Of a stretch of DNA of 64,000 nucleotides, positions 45,516 to 55,405 are shown piece by piece. A program made the translations under genes and the position numbers. Below the pieces are notes generated by a model that was given only the letters and a program-made list of their open reading frames with translations, ran no database searches and was not told the DNA's origin. Position 1 is the stretch's first letter. Each line of letters opens with the position of its first letter. The stretch is from Paramacrobiotus metropolitanus (taxonomy: Eukaryota; Tardigrada; Eutardigrada; Parachela; Macrobiotidae), in contig NW_026570280.1 in assembly GCF_019649055.1 (NCBI RefSeq), forward strand, positions 620,001 to 684,000, in the 5' to 3' direction.

Positions 45516-48500
45516 ATGGCGCAGTTGAAGAGTATTAAGGTCACCGAGTTGAACGACTCCAATTACTCGCGATGGCGGGTACAGGTGGAGGACGTGTTGA
45601 CTGGTGAGTCTTTGTGGTCCGTTGTGAACGGGACACTGACGATGCCCCAGGATTCGGCAACGGATAAAGCTGTGCATGAGCACCACCTGAAGTGGATAGC
45701 TGCCGATGGAAAAGCCAGAAGTATATTGCGTGCGACTGTGGATGATACCACCTTCAGTCAGTGTCGGGACTGCAAGACGTCCGCTGAGATTCTGAAGAGG
45801 ATCCAGGAGCTGAAAGAGCCGAAGACTGACAACGACTTGATGTCGGCAATGACCGAATTTTTCGAAGTCAAGTGGAAGGAGGTAGACGACGCAAATACAT
45901 TCATGGCATCATTGTATGTTCTAGCGGCAAAAATAGACGCGTGCGGGAAGCCGGAAAAGGTTACCGACACCTGGTTGATCGGTAAGACGCTAGCCAGCTT
46001 GCCCAAACAGTACGCCTCATTTGTTTCGTCGTGGAACATGATGGCCGGTCCTAATCCTGAGATGTCCAAGTTCCGGGAGAAGCTGCTCCTAGCGGAAAAG
46101 ATGATGAAGGGACAGGGAGAAGGAAGCGGGTCCAGTCCAGCTGGTGAGTCGCTGTACGCAAAAGGTAAGCGGCTACCAACTGGAGCGAAGAAAAAGTTCA
46201 CCGGAAGCTGCCACAACTGCGGCAAAGCGGGCCACAAAGAAGCAGATTGTTGGTCAAAGCGGAAAGAGGATCCAGGCACCAACAAGCGACAGGACATGTC
46301 CGGTCACGGTTACAGGAAGGAATCCTTAATGGTTTCAGCTATGCATGTGGCCGGAAATACGGATGCGATCATTGCTGATAGTGGGGCAAGTGACCATATC
46401 ACGAATAAGTACACCTGGTTTAAAACTCTAGTTAAGCTAGATGTTCCCAAGCCGTTCGTGGTTGGCAACAACGCGAGTATCCAGGCCACCCATATTGGCA
46501 CGATCGACATCGAGATGTCCGTCGACGGAAAGCAGTGGCGGGAAGCGGAATGGAAAATGTGTACTATGCACCTGATGCATGCGACACTACGCTGCTGTCC
46601 ACGGTGACATTGGAGCGAAAGGGATTCGCATTTTCCCACGCTAAAGGAAAGATGACAATCAGCAAAGATGGCAAGGCGTTCCTCGGTGGAGTGCGAGGTG
46701 ACGGTGCAACGTACCGACCTTTCATACGTGTGGTGCCGCCAAGTGGAGATGCGCTGAAGGCGCAGCCTGTGGGAATTTGGCACCAGCGGCTTGGACACGT
46801 CAGCGACGCATTGGTCGACTCCATGGTCCGCAACAAGGTGGTGGACGGCCTGGAGGTGGTGACCTCGAAGCGCGGTGACTGTGAAGCGTGTCATATGGGA
46901 AAGCAAACGGCTAACACCCATGACAGCAGTGCTGGAAGGGAGTGCCTACCAGGTGAGCGGTTTCATAGTGATGTGTGTCATTTGGGCGCAGACTCCTGGG
47001 AGGGACATCGATATCTCTTGACGTTCAAAGATGAGAGCAGCGGATACAGAATGGTCCGAACACTACCAAGTAAGCACTCTGTGAGTAATGCATTCAAAGA
47101 GCTGATTATCACAGCAGAAAGGGAAACTGGTAGAAAAGTGTTGTCGATTCGCACGGACAACGGGACTGAATATATCAACCAGGAGGTTGAAACGCTGTTT
47201 CAGAACAGAGGGATAAAGCACGAAAGAAGTCCGGCGTACGTGAAGCAAGCAAACGGCATGGCAGAACGGGAAAACCGCACGCTCTGTGACAGTGCGCGAA
47301 CGCTGCTCTACGATGCGGACATCACAAAATGTGAGAAGAATCTCCTGTGGAGTGAAGCCATCTCAACCGCCGCCTACCTACGGAACATTGTGCCAAATCG
47401 GGGAAAGCTGGAAATTACTCCGGATGAACTGTGGCACCGCCGGAAGCCAACAGTTGACCACCTGTGTTTGGATCAACGGCCTACGTTAAAGTTCCGGAGG
47501 ATCAGAGACGGAAGCTGGATCCCAAGTCGGTAAAAACACTGTTTGCAGGTTACGATTGGGACACCACGAAAGTGCTCCGGGTGTTCAACCGGGAAACGAA
47601 AAAGGTGGAGCGGGTTGGAGATGTGGTTGTCGCAGATGGTGGCGACGAGATTCCCGAAGTTGCTCTACGGTATCCTGCCTCAAGGGGGGATGAGAACGAG
47701 CGGGATGATGATGAAGAGTGGGAAGATGCGGAAGATGAGCCGGGAAGCGAGATTGCTGTGGAAAAGGCAGCAGTTGAGAAGCGACGGCCAGGGCGACCAC
47801 CGGGATCGAAGAATCTGGTGAAGGATCCTCCTCTTCCGCATCCCATGGAAACCAGAGCCAAGGGAGCTGCGTTGTACGCAATGGCCACGGCCGCAGATCC
47901 AGTTGATGTCCAGGATGCGCTGTCGAGAGCGGACGGGCACCTGTGGAAGCAAGCAATGGATGCTGAAATTGAAGCGCTGCATAAAACGGGCACTTGGACT
48001 TTGGAACAGCTACCAGCAGACCGGCGCACTGTGAAGTGTAAGTGGGTTTTTAAATCGAAGCTACTTCCAGATGGCGAGCTGGATAAGCGGAAAGCGCGGC
48101 TTGTGGCATGCGGCTACTCACAAGCGCAAGGCATTGACTATGGCGAAACCTTTGCCCCCGTTGTACGACACGAATCGGTGCGATGTGTGTTAGCGGTGGC
48201 TGCCGCACGCAACCTGGAAATGGTACAGTTTGACGTCAAGACTGCATTTCTGAACGGTGACTTGGATAAAGTCATATATATGGACCAGCCGGCAACGTAC
48301 GACGACGGTAGTGGACGTGTATGCCGGTTGAAGCGTTCAATATATGGTTTGAAGCAAAGTCCAAGATTGTGGAACGAGCGAGTGAACGCAGTACTAACTG
48401 GACATGGATTTGTTGCATGCAGTGAAGATCCATGCGTCTATGTTAAGAAAGGTACGAGTAAGGAGTACATGGTACTGTGTCTGTATGTTGATGATGGGCT

Positions 48501-49461
48501 GGTATGTGGTGCGACGCGAAAAGTGGTGGATGATTTCCTGAAGAAACTGAAAGAAGATTTCGAACTGACGGTTCATGAGCCAGACTGTTATGTGGGCATG
48601 GAGATCGGTCGGAACAGGAAGATCGGCACCATCAGCATCAACCAGCAGGGATACATCAATCGCATGCTGCAGCGATTTGGACTACAGGAGAGTAAAACCT
48701 ATACGTCTCCTCTGGATCCGAATGTGAAGCTGATGAAATGTGAGGATGGAGAAGAGCCATATGGCTGTCCATACATGGAAGCGATTGGCTGCCTCATCTA
48801 CATCTCTTCCATATCACGCCCGGATATCACTTACGCAGTGAACCGTTTGGCGTCGTTTGGGAAGAAACCGGGATTCAACCACTGGACAGCTGTTAAACGG
48901 GTAATGCGCTATTTGAAAGGCACATTAACTTTGGCTTTGACGTTTGGTACAGCAAGTATGGAGTTGACCGGATACTGTGACTCGGATTGGGGAGGTGATC
49001 CGGATGAGCGGAAGTCAACCTCCGGATACGTGTTCACCCTGGGAGGCGGACCTGTTGCGTGGAGTTCCCAGCTGCAGAAAGTGACAGCGTTCTCCGCGAC
49101 GGAAGCCGAATATATGGCACTGGCCGAGGCAGTTAAGCAGAACGAGTGGAGCAGACCGTTTCTGGATGCGCTCGGAGTGGACATGACGAAGGCCACCCAG
49201 ATGTATGTGGATAATCAAGGCGCGATTGCCTTGTCGAAGGATCCCGAATTCCATAAGCGGACGAAACATGTCGGAATTCGCTACCATCGAATCCGCCAGG
49301 AAACGAAAGCCGGATCGATCGAGGTGAGCTATATTCCAACGGATCAAAATCCATCGGACATGCTGACGAAGGCGCTCGGAGGGATCAAGGTCAAATCCAT
49401 CACCGGACTGCTCGGGATGCATGGAGTGAATGACCGTGGACTGGGTGAAGGGGGGTGTTAG
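45516..49461 (+). pseudogene. Copia Gag-Pol polyprotein, two frame breaks
   Basis: The start at 45516 gives MAQLKSIKVTELNDSNYSRW, a Gag of the UBN2 type. Then come a CCHC knuckle (CHNCGKAGHKEADC), protease DSGASDHIT, integrase zinc domain and core (HQRLGH; FHSDVCH, IRTDNGTEY), reverse transcriptase (VQFDVKTAFLNGDL; CLYVDDGL) and RNase H (GYCDSDWGGD; ATEAEYMAL; KHVGIRYH). A base seems missing near 46553 (a run of A before NVYYAP) and near 47468 (before FGSTAYVKV). Otherwise about 1,315 codons are open. The stop codon TAG lies within the first bases of the 3' LTR. The breaks may be real or assembly errors, given the near-identical LTRs. Confidence 0.9.
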
Positions 49462-49674
49462 AATTTATGAGTGTAACCGTTACTAATGTCTGTTACTCAT
49501 GTTGGCACCCAGCCCCTTTGTCATACACCGGCCTTAAAGGCGAAGTTGTTACTCAGAAGTTTAGTCAATATGACTGTTTTACTGAGTATATAAGAAGCTA
49601 CAATTACAATGTTAACAACACAGAGAATTACTCTTCATTAAAGCAAACTACCAAAACCACGGTTAATTCTATCA
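49456..49674 (+). repeat. 3' LTR of the copia element
   Basis: 219 bp, one substitution from the 5' LTR. It is preceded by the purine tract at 49444-49455. Its TGTTAG start supplies the polyprotein's last codon and stop. Confidence 0.9.
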
Positions 49675-51160
49675 ATATTTCGACTTGTTCATTAATTTTA
49701 TGTGCCCTAAATAATCGCTTATTATAAGCTAAAATACAAAGATTTTGGCCAATTTTCTTCTTGCCGGCTTAAATGAATTTATCCATGGAATATGTTAAGC
49801 GCGCGAATTTATTGACGCAGTGAAGTGCTTCGTCCGAATTTGAGTGAAGAAATTTCTCAAAATAGTCGGGTTTAAAACTTGCCATTTACATGGCAATTTT
49901 ATCAATATTAACGGGAGCTTTGTGCTGTTGTCCCACTGTTAGCGAAACGCAAGGCGTGGGACCCTTGCACGTTAACAAACAACACAATTGCGACCACAAA
50001 AAAAAATTGAGATTCATGAAATCACGTGATAGTTTTGTTACAGAGATTAATTCCATTTGTAGTCAATAAAATTGCTGTTATTTTTGTCAAACAGAAGATG
50101 GGTTGATTTTGATTCCCCACACTTTGATTTGCTGATGCTTAATCTAATATCAGTTAAAAGGAATTTTTTTTATAACAGGGCGCAGGATGTACGCAATAAA
50201 CCGGGCTCTATTTCAAAGACGTGGTCAATACTGTTTCTGTAAAAATTTTAATTTTGCGCAATTCACATTACTAATTACAGTTTTAATGGGCATGACATTA
50301 TCAAAATGTAGGCGATATTTCACTCTTATGCAAATGAAACCAGAGCAAATTCGATGCGACTGAGGCCGTAAAATCTGTCATTACTGGCAAAATTTATGCG
50401 AGTTCGAATTTTCGTGAATTTTTACATAAGCAAGCTATACTTGCTTATGTATACTTGCTTATGGCATCCAACTCGAACAATGAGGTTCATCAAACGACAA
50501 CAGTTATAACGATCGTTGACTATACTATACTACAAGCATATAATTTTTTTAATTGTCTTGTAATGTTTTATTTGTTCAAGTGCTATGTATAGGTACGTCC
50601 GTTTGTATCATAATAATGTCCGTAGTACGTAGTACATATATTCATAATACAAAACCTCATACCAATCATTCTGCCAACTTTCTTATGAACGTAATTTGCT
50701 CTCAGAATAAACGAACGCTGCCAAATTGCGGCCATTTCACATAAGTACCTGACGGACATTACAGTCTCAAGCAATTTAGGTTACATAACAAAAAAAATGT
50801 GGAAGTAAAACTTTGTTATGTCATATGTCATATGTTTGTTCTTTCGACAAAACAGTTCTTAAATGTCATGGGCAGCGCGATCCATCATCGGTTATCTAAC
50901 TTTATTACACAGTTACCCAGAAGTTATGCAACAACTTGTTTGTTGGCACTTGTTCGGTCATTTCCAACTTGAATTATGTCAGTGAACACCAAACGAGTGT
51001 CAACGGACGCGGTAGTCCATATAAAACAACGTGGCTTTGAAACGACGAAAAGTTTCTTATTAGTGCAAGAATTGTTCAATGTCAACTTAGTTGACCTTTA
51101 CACAAAAGTCTCAGTACAAAAAAGCAGGTACTTACAGGTAAATTAGACCTTTTCAGAATC
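49675..51160. other. Non-coding leader part of the RT-less element
   Basis: Together with 44727-45229 this forms about 2 kb between the 5' LTR and the first gene. It has no long open frame and no recognisable gag remnant. A short direct repeat (ATACTTGCTTATG twice, near 50446-50472) is present. The sequence just before 51161 contains several CAG|GTA-like words, so the downstream gene might be expressed from a spliced leader; this is speculative. Confidence 0.4.
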
Positions 51161-51649
51161 ATGACACAATGCTTTAACTGCGGTCGGTGGGGTCATCGCT
51201 ATGCAGATTGTCCATTTGAACGTTGCTGCTTTAACTGTCACAGCGCAGGGCACATAGCTCAGGAATGTGACCTCGATCCGCAAGAATACGATAACGACGA
51301 TCGTGGCAATACAGAGAAGGGCGAGAATTGTTTAAATTGTGGTGGTTGGGGACACCATTTTGCGGTCTGTCCATCTCCCCACACCTGCTTTAGTTGTCAC
51401 AACGAAGGTCACAAAGCAAGCCAGTGTATTATCGATCCCAGTAAATATGATACGTATGAATACGATGATGAGGGAGACAATTACGATAGCCAAGACAAAG
51501 AGCCAATTTATGGATCCGATCACTATTATTTCTGCCCCAATTGCAAAAAGCCCAGCCTGGAAATTTCAAATGCATGCATTGAGGAAATTCGATGTAAGCG
51601 CTGTCAATTTTATGCGCATGACTTGAGCCTATGCGAATGTACACAGTAA
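51161..51649 (+). CDS. Four-zinc-knuckle protein of the RT-less element, 162 aa
   Basis: The protein begins at ATG 51161 and has four CX2CX4HX4C knuckles: C4-C17, C23-C36, C57-C70 and C76-C89. They are arranged as two pairs of the same design (CFNCGRWGH then CFNCHSAGH; CLNCGGWGH then CFSCHNEGH). Acidic linkers DPQEYDNDD and DPSKYDTYEYDD follow each pair, so the gene arose by internal duplication. The C-terminus has a further pair, CPNC and CKRC, likely a zinc ribbon. Such knuckles bind single-stranded nucleic acid, as in retroviral nucleocapsid, CNBP and GIS2. No capsid or polymerase segment is attached. Its position before the hairpin-repeat array makes that array a candidate target (inference). 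Confidence 0.85.
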   Translation: MTQCFNCGRWGHRYADCPFERCCFNCHSAGHIAQECDLDPQEYDNDDRGNTEKGENCLNCGGWGHHFAVCPSPHTCFSCHNEGHKASQCIIDPSKYDTYEYDDEGDNYDSQDKEPIYGSDHYYFCPNCKKPSLEISNACIEEIRCKRCQFYAHDLSLCECTQ

Positions 51650-51880
51650 TTGCACGCAATGGTAAGTCGGACTAGTGCATCTGGTAATACTGTTTTTGAA
51701 AAATGTATTAAAAATCAAATTCGTATTTTAATAATTCCGCAATATTTAATTGAAGCAGCACACTCGATAAAACTAAACAAAAACGCGCTGCATCATGATT
51801 TATTTCGATAAAAAGATCTACACGCTGGTTAAATTCATTATGACATTATTTTGTCCCGTGCCGTTTCTTACATTGCAGCC

Positions 51881-52637
51881 AAAAGATCGCATTAGCGACA
51901 TTAATTTTTTTAGTAAAAAGATCGCATTAGCGACATTTATTTTTTCTCTTTTAGCAAAAAGATCGCATTAGCGACATAATTCCTATTACATCAATTGAAA
52001 AGATCGCATGAAGCGACAAATAAAAATTTTCTTTACTTAAAAAGATCGCATGAAGCGAGATTTAATTGCTTTTCGTTCAACAAAAGATCGCATGAAGCGA
52101 CAAGCAAAAGTTTCTTTTAATGTACAAGATCGCACGAAGCGACATTAAATTCTTTTTCGTTCAGCAAAAGATCGCGTAAAGCTACAAGAAAATAATTTTT
52201 TTTACTTTATAAATATCACGCCAAGCGACAATAACATGTTTTTTTAGTCTGAACTAAAGATCGCTTAAAGCGACAGTTAAGGATTTTCCATTCAAGAAGT
52301 CGCAATTAGGAACACTTAAGTTTTAAGTTTCAAAAAGATCGCATAAAGCGACACGTAAAATTTGTTTTATTTTAAAAGATCGCAGGTAGCGGCAAGTAAT
52401 TTTGCATCATTCAAAAAAGATCGCTTAAAGCGACAATTAAGATTTTTGTATTCAAGAGATCGCAACTAGCGACACTTAATTTTACGATTCAAAAGATCGC
52501 AGGAAGCGACAATTAATTTCTCAGCATTCAAAAAGATCGCATAAAGCGACATCTAAGAGTTTCAACACCATTTAAAAAGGTCGCCTAAAGCGACAATCAC
52601 ATTTCCATTATCACCCAAAAAGATCGCATAAGCGACA
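51881..52637 (+). repeat. Array of 19 hairpin-capable 20-21-bp repeats
   Basis: Nineteen units of consensus AAAAGATCGCATAAAGCGAC plus A start at 51881, 51916, 51957, 51998, 52040, 52082, 52124, 52166, 52210, 52255, 52294, 52333, 52374, 52415, 52454, 52491, 52531, 52575 and 52618. Spacing is 35-45 bp, mostly 39-42. Each unit has the inverted halves TCGC and GCGA around a 4-5-nt variable centre. The AT-rich spacers (15-25 bp) diverge far more than the units, yet several are recognisably related and an 84-bp higher-order period shows at 51998-52186. It is therefore a tandem repeat with a conserved core, not a CRISPR array. It lies between the zinc-knuckle gene and the RING locus. Confidence 0.95.
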
Positions 52638-53129
52638 GAACTGTTCGATACCTTTAATTATTTACCGGCAAAGATTGCATACACAATCATTTTTCACTTT
52701 GACTGTGAGCGCTTCACAGCGCCTTTTTCTACGCTCTACTTTTGGTTCCGCTGTTCCGATTTTTCTTCTGTACAATTTCTTATTACTGTCAGCGCGTTAC
52801 ATTACGGCGGTCGATCACCGTTCAACTATACTCGACCGCATGTACAATTTCATCCAACGAGACCGTCGATTCAATTTTAACCTGCTTGTTAATATCGGTT
52901 TTAAAGCACTGCAATCAGACAACTACTGCACTGCAAGTTTAATCGACCCCATATATGCCATCCATACGAATAGCAGATCAGAGCCTGTCTAAAGCAAACC
53001 ACTGTCCGAGCTGATCATCTCCGAGCTTGCTCTTCTTCGTTTTTCAATTGCCCCGGGCATAATAACTTACTCGGCTTCTTGCCATATACACCGTCTTAAC
53101 ATCCGCACAAAACAGCAGTTTCAATAAAA

Positions 53130-53447
53130 ATGGACCATGATCGCCCACCTATAATCTACTGCAGTGCTGACTACGAGCTAATTATATTAGATATCAGCAT
53201 TGCAGATTATTATTTAAAAATAACATACGAAACGGAAGCCTTGTCTGTTGACTTTATCAACAATCGCTATTCCTGCCAAAATTGTCGCTACTCTGCTCCG
53301 TCCGCGATCGGCATCTTTACACATACATTCCGCAGATACATCTTACCTGCTATTCTAAGCCGGAATCTACTCCGACTCATTCGCCAACGATATACCGCAC
53401 GCGCCGTGCGCGAGCATAACCGGGAATACGATGCGGCTAACCCGTAA
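53130..53447 (+). CDS. Unknown 105-aa protein of the RT-less element
   Basis: The ATG-led frame encodes a hydrophobic/acidic N-terminal half and a basic C-terminal half. One CQNC pair with a downstream histidine (YSCQNCRYSA...FTHTFRRY) recalls a degenerate zinc finger. Its last 17 bases overlap the start of the next frame (ATG at 53431), a compact arrangement typical of viruses and mobile elements. No family is recognised. Confidence 0.5.
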   Translation: MDHDRPPIIYCSADYELIILDISIADYYLKITYETEALSVDFINNRYSCQNCRYSAPSAIGIFTHTFRRYILPAILSRNLLRLIRQRYTARAVREHNREYDAANP

Positions 53448-53903
53448 GAAGAAACGACATGGGCGACTCTGGCTAACGCCACCTATTATTTTAAAGCATC
53501 AACGTCTTCGCCGAAAGGAAAAATTTGAAAGAATTATGAGATGGATTCCTTACACACCAGTAATGGAGACCCACCAACGTTCTAACACCCGACAAAATCC
53601 AAGGCCAACATTCTACTTGTCTCCAGATATACCACATGCCGTACGTCCAAATACCAAACCCGTACCAACAAATAGCCAGACCGAATGTCCCGTCTGATAC
53701 TGCGTTTTAAACGACCAAAACACAGGAGGAAACGAATACAGCTCCATTGCGGCCACGCAGTATGTTCTCGCTGCTTCCATAAAATATTTTCCACCTACGC
53801 CAAGGAGCTACGCATAGACTGTGCCATAAGCCCTTTACAACAACGTCCCAGATGTCCTCTCTGCAGGAAGGAGATTCGTCCTGAGAGAAGCACTTACAAT
53901 TAA
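53431..53903 (+). pseudogene. RING-finger protein of the RT-less element, one frame break
   Basis: The first frame starts at 53431 (MRLTRKKKRHGRLW), is strongly basic and reaches TECPV before TGA. One base must be missing near 53696: in the next frame the sequence continues LRFKRPKHRRKRIQLHCGHAVCSRCF and ends with RCPLCRKEI. Together they make a C3HC4 RING: CPxC, LHCGH, CSRC, CPLC. RING proteins are usually E3 ubiquitin ligases. If the break is an assembly error the gene would encode about 157 aa. Host-derived capture by the element is possible. Confidence 0.65.
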
Positions 53904-54085
53904 TCTATACTAAATATTCTATACTATACTTCTTTAAAAAATGGAAAATCTTTGTTAGTGCATGTTGGTGATCTATTTCTGTACGTATCTTAAGTAGTCT
54001 ATTTCTCTTGTTTTATAGTTTTGCTTCTTTAGCGCCTGTTTACGCCACTTTTCTTAGACTATGATTACATGTTTTTTTTCCGTAG

Positions 54086-54096
54086 ACGGAGGGAAG
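54086..54096 (+). promoter_or_regulatory. Polypurine tract of the outer element
   Basis: ACGGAGGGAAG directly abuts the TGTGGG start of the 3' LTR, as expected of a plus-strand priming site. Confidence 0.7.
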
Positions 54097-54344
54097 TGTG
54101 GGCTTCGCCACACAATGCGTACGTTCGTTGATGCGTACGTTCTTCGTTCTGTATCTGTAATTGTGTAATGTTCGTTCTTCGGCCAACGTGTTGTGCAACA
54201 CGTTGGCCTTGCTTGTATGTTGTGCGTTTAGAGAGCTATATAAAGGCCCACTTCTGCTTGCAGAGTGGGGTGGTGCAGTCGAGTAGGTTTCCCATTGTAT
54301 GGTATAAGTCATATAGAGTAGGCCTTTATGGGCCAGGTCCCACA
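54097..54344 (+). repeat. 3' LTR of the RT-less element
   Basis: 248 bp, two substitutions from the 5' LTR (GTGAT/GTCAT and AGCTCCC/AGGTCCC). It ends CCCACA before the TGTA duplication and contains the same 28-bp palindrome (54181-54208) and TATA box. Confidence 0.9.
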
Positions 54345-55405
54345 TGTATTATGCAGATACATGGGATGAGGCTACGCGCGCGTTACTTCCAAAAAGACAG
54401 GATTTGATAAAAAATTCTAAAAAACTCCAGGATTTGATATAGGCCCTACATGTAGCAATATCTTCATAACGGGCAAATGCGGTGACGTAGCGCAACCTCC
54501 TAGCGTTTTTTCCGTGACGATTTACCATAACCGACAAAAATCAAAAGATGCAGTTTCACTGTACGTGTATAGGGTCACTCTGACGTCCTTGCGTTATTCC
54601 GTAACGATCTTCTATAACGGAAAGAATCAAGAGTTGCAGTACCGCTGTATACAGCCGCTACGTCACGCGCCACGGCTGCCAACCATGTAGTCATTGACAA
54701 TTACGTCATAGGTCATACCGGTCAGCTCACCATGTCATAGTATTACTTCTGTATCCCACTTCCGTAACGAACTTCCGTAACAAGCTTCCGTAACGGATTT
54801 TCGTAACGGACAGAAATCAACCTATGCATAAGTCTTGAATATAGTGGACTTTCGCTACGCTCCGATCGATCACCTCCGGTACCGGCGCCGGTAGAACGAT
54901 AAATCTTACGGTGAACTTGGAAAAAATTTCCAAATTTTGTTGCATAAAGCAAAAAATCAGTAATGTATTATGTTCTAACTGAAAACTATGACTGTAACTT
55001 GAATCAAAAAATAATCTTATTTGACCATAATCATTGTCCATACGGCTGACCTTCCACTATAATTCCGTTTGAGTCACTAGCGAAGGTAAGTGGAAAAATG
55101 AACTGTCATGTACAAAAAGTACTAATTAAGGGAACCCAGCTACTGTCGTCTACCACTACTGTCCACTTCACAGAGCCCGTTTGGTGAACGAGTGACCGAG
55201 CTACCACTACTAGCCAGTGCACAGGTGACAGATCTGTCTTTCTGAGCTGTTGCGATGTACTTATCATGTTTCGACGAACTGCTCACTGATATGCATACTG
55301 TGACAAAATACTACACTCTCAATTGTTGATAACATTTGCGGGAACGCAAAGAAGCAACAAAAAAATAGCGTTCACGCAAACACCAAGTACAGAGTATTGA
55401 TTGTT
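54345..55405. other. Gene-free stretch with TTCCGTAAC short repeats
   Basis: At 54759-54810 the words CTTCCGTAACGA, CTTCCGTAACAAG, CTTCCGTAACGG and TTTCGTAACGG follow one another. Similar CCGTAACG words occur upstream near 54590. No gene is seen. Confidence 0.5.

Larger units (their letters stand above)
45230..49674 (+). mobile_element. Ty1/copia retrotransposon, nested insertion
   Basis: The 4445-bp element has 219-bp LTRs differing at one position. It has a 5-bp ATATT target duplication (45225-45229 and 49675-49679). Gag-pol runs on the plus strand in the order gag, protease, integrase, reverse transcriptase, RNase H, which defines copia. A purine tract (GTGAAGGGGGG) precedes the 3' LTR. 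It sits inside the RT-less LTR element and is therefore younger than or contemporaneous with it. Two single-base frame breaks interrupt the polyprotein. Confidence 0.95.
44479..54344 (+). mobile_element. LTR-flanked element lacking reverse transcriptase, with a nested copia
   Basis: Two 248-bp direct repeats with TGTGGG...CCCACA ends bound the element and differ at two positions. TGTA is duplicated immediately outside (44475-44478 and 54345-54348). A primer-binding-like site follows the left repeat and a purine tract precedes the right one. These are the hallmarks of an LTR retrotransposon; a 4-bp duplication is most common in the Gypsy group. Without the nested copia (45230-49674) the element is about 5.4 kb. 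It contains no gag-pol frame that I can recognise. Instead it carries a zinc-knuckle protein, a hairpin-repeat array and two overlapping small genes. It is best described as a large non-autonomous element with accessory genes. Confidence 0.85.

Noticed and set aside
51881-52637. CRISPR array
   Set aside because: Spacers are AT-rich, related to one another and show an 84-bp higher-order period; units vary in length and sequence; no cas genes; surroundings are a eukaryotic LTR element.
52675-52992. 105-aa frame just after the repeat array
   Set aside because: It begins at TTG, not ATG; the first ATG leaves about 50 residues with no recognisable features.
53690-53700. TGA read as selenocysteine in the RING CPxC motif
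   Set aside because: The rest of the RING lies in another frame, so recoding the TGA would not recover it; a one-base loss is simpler.
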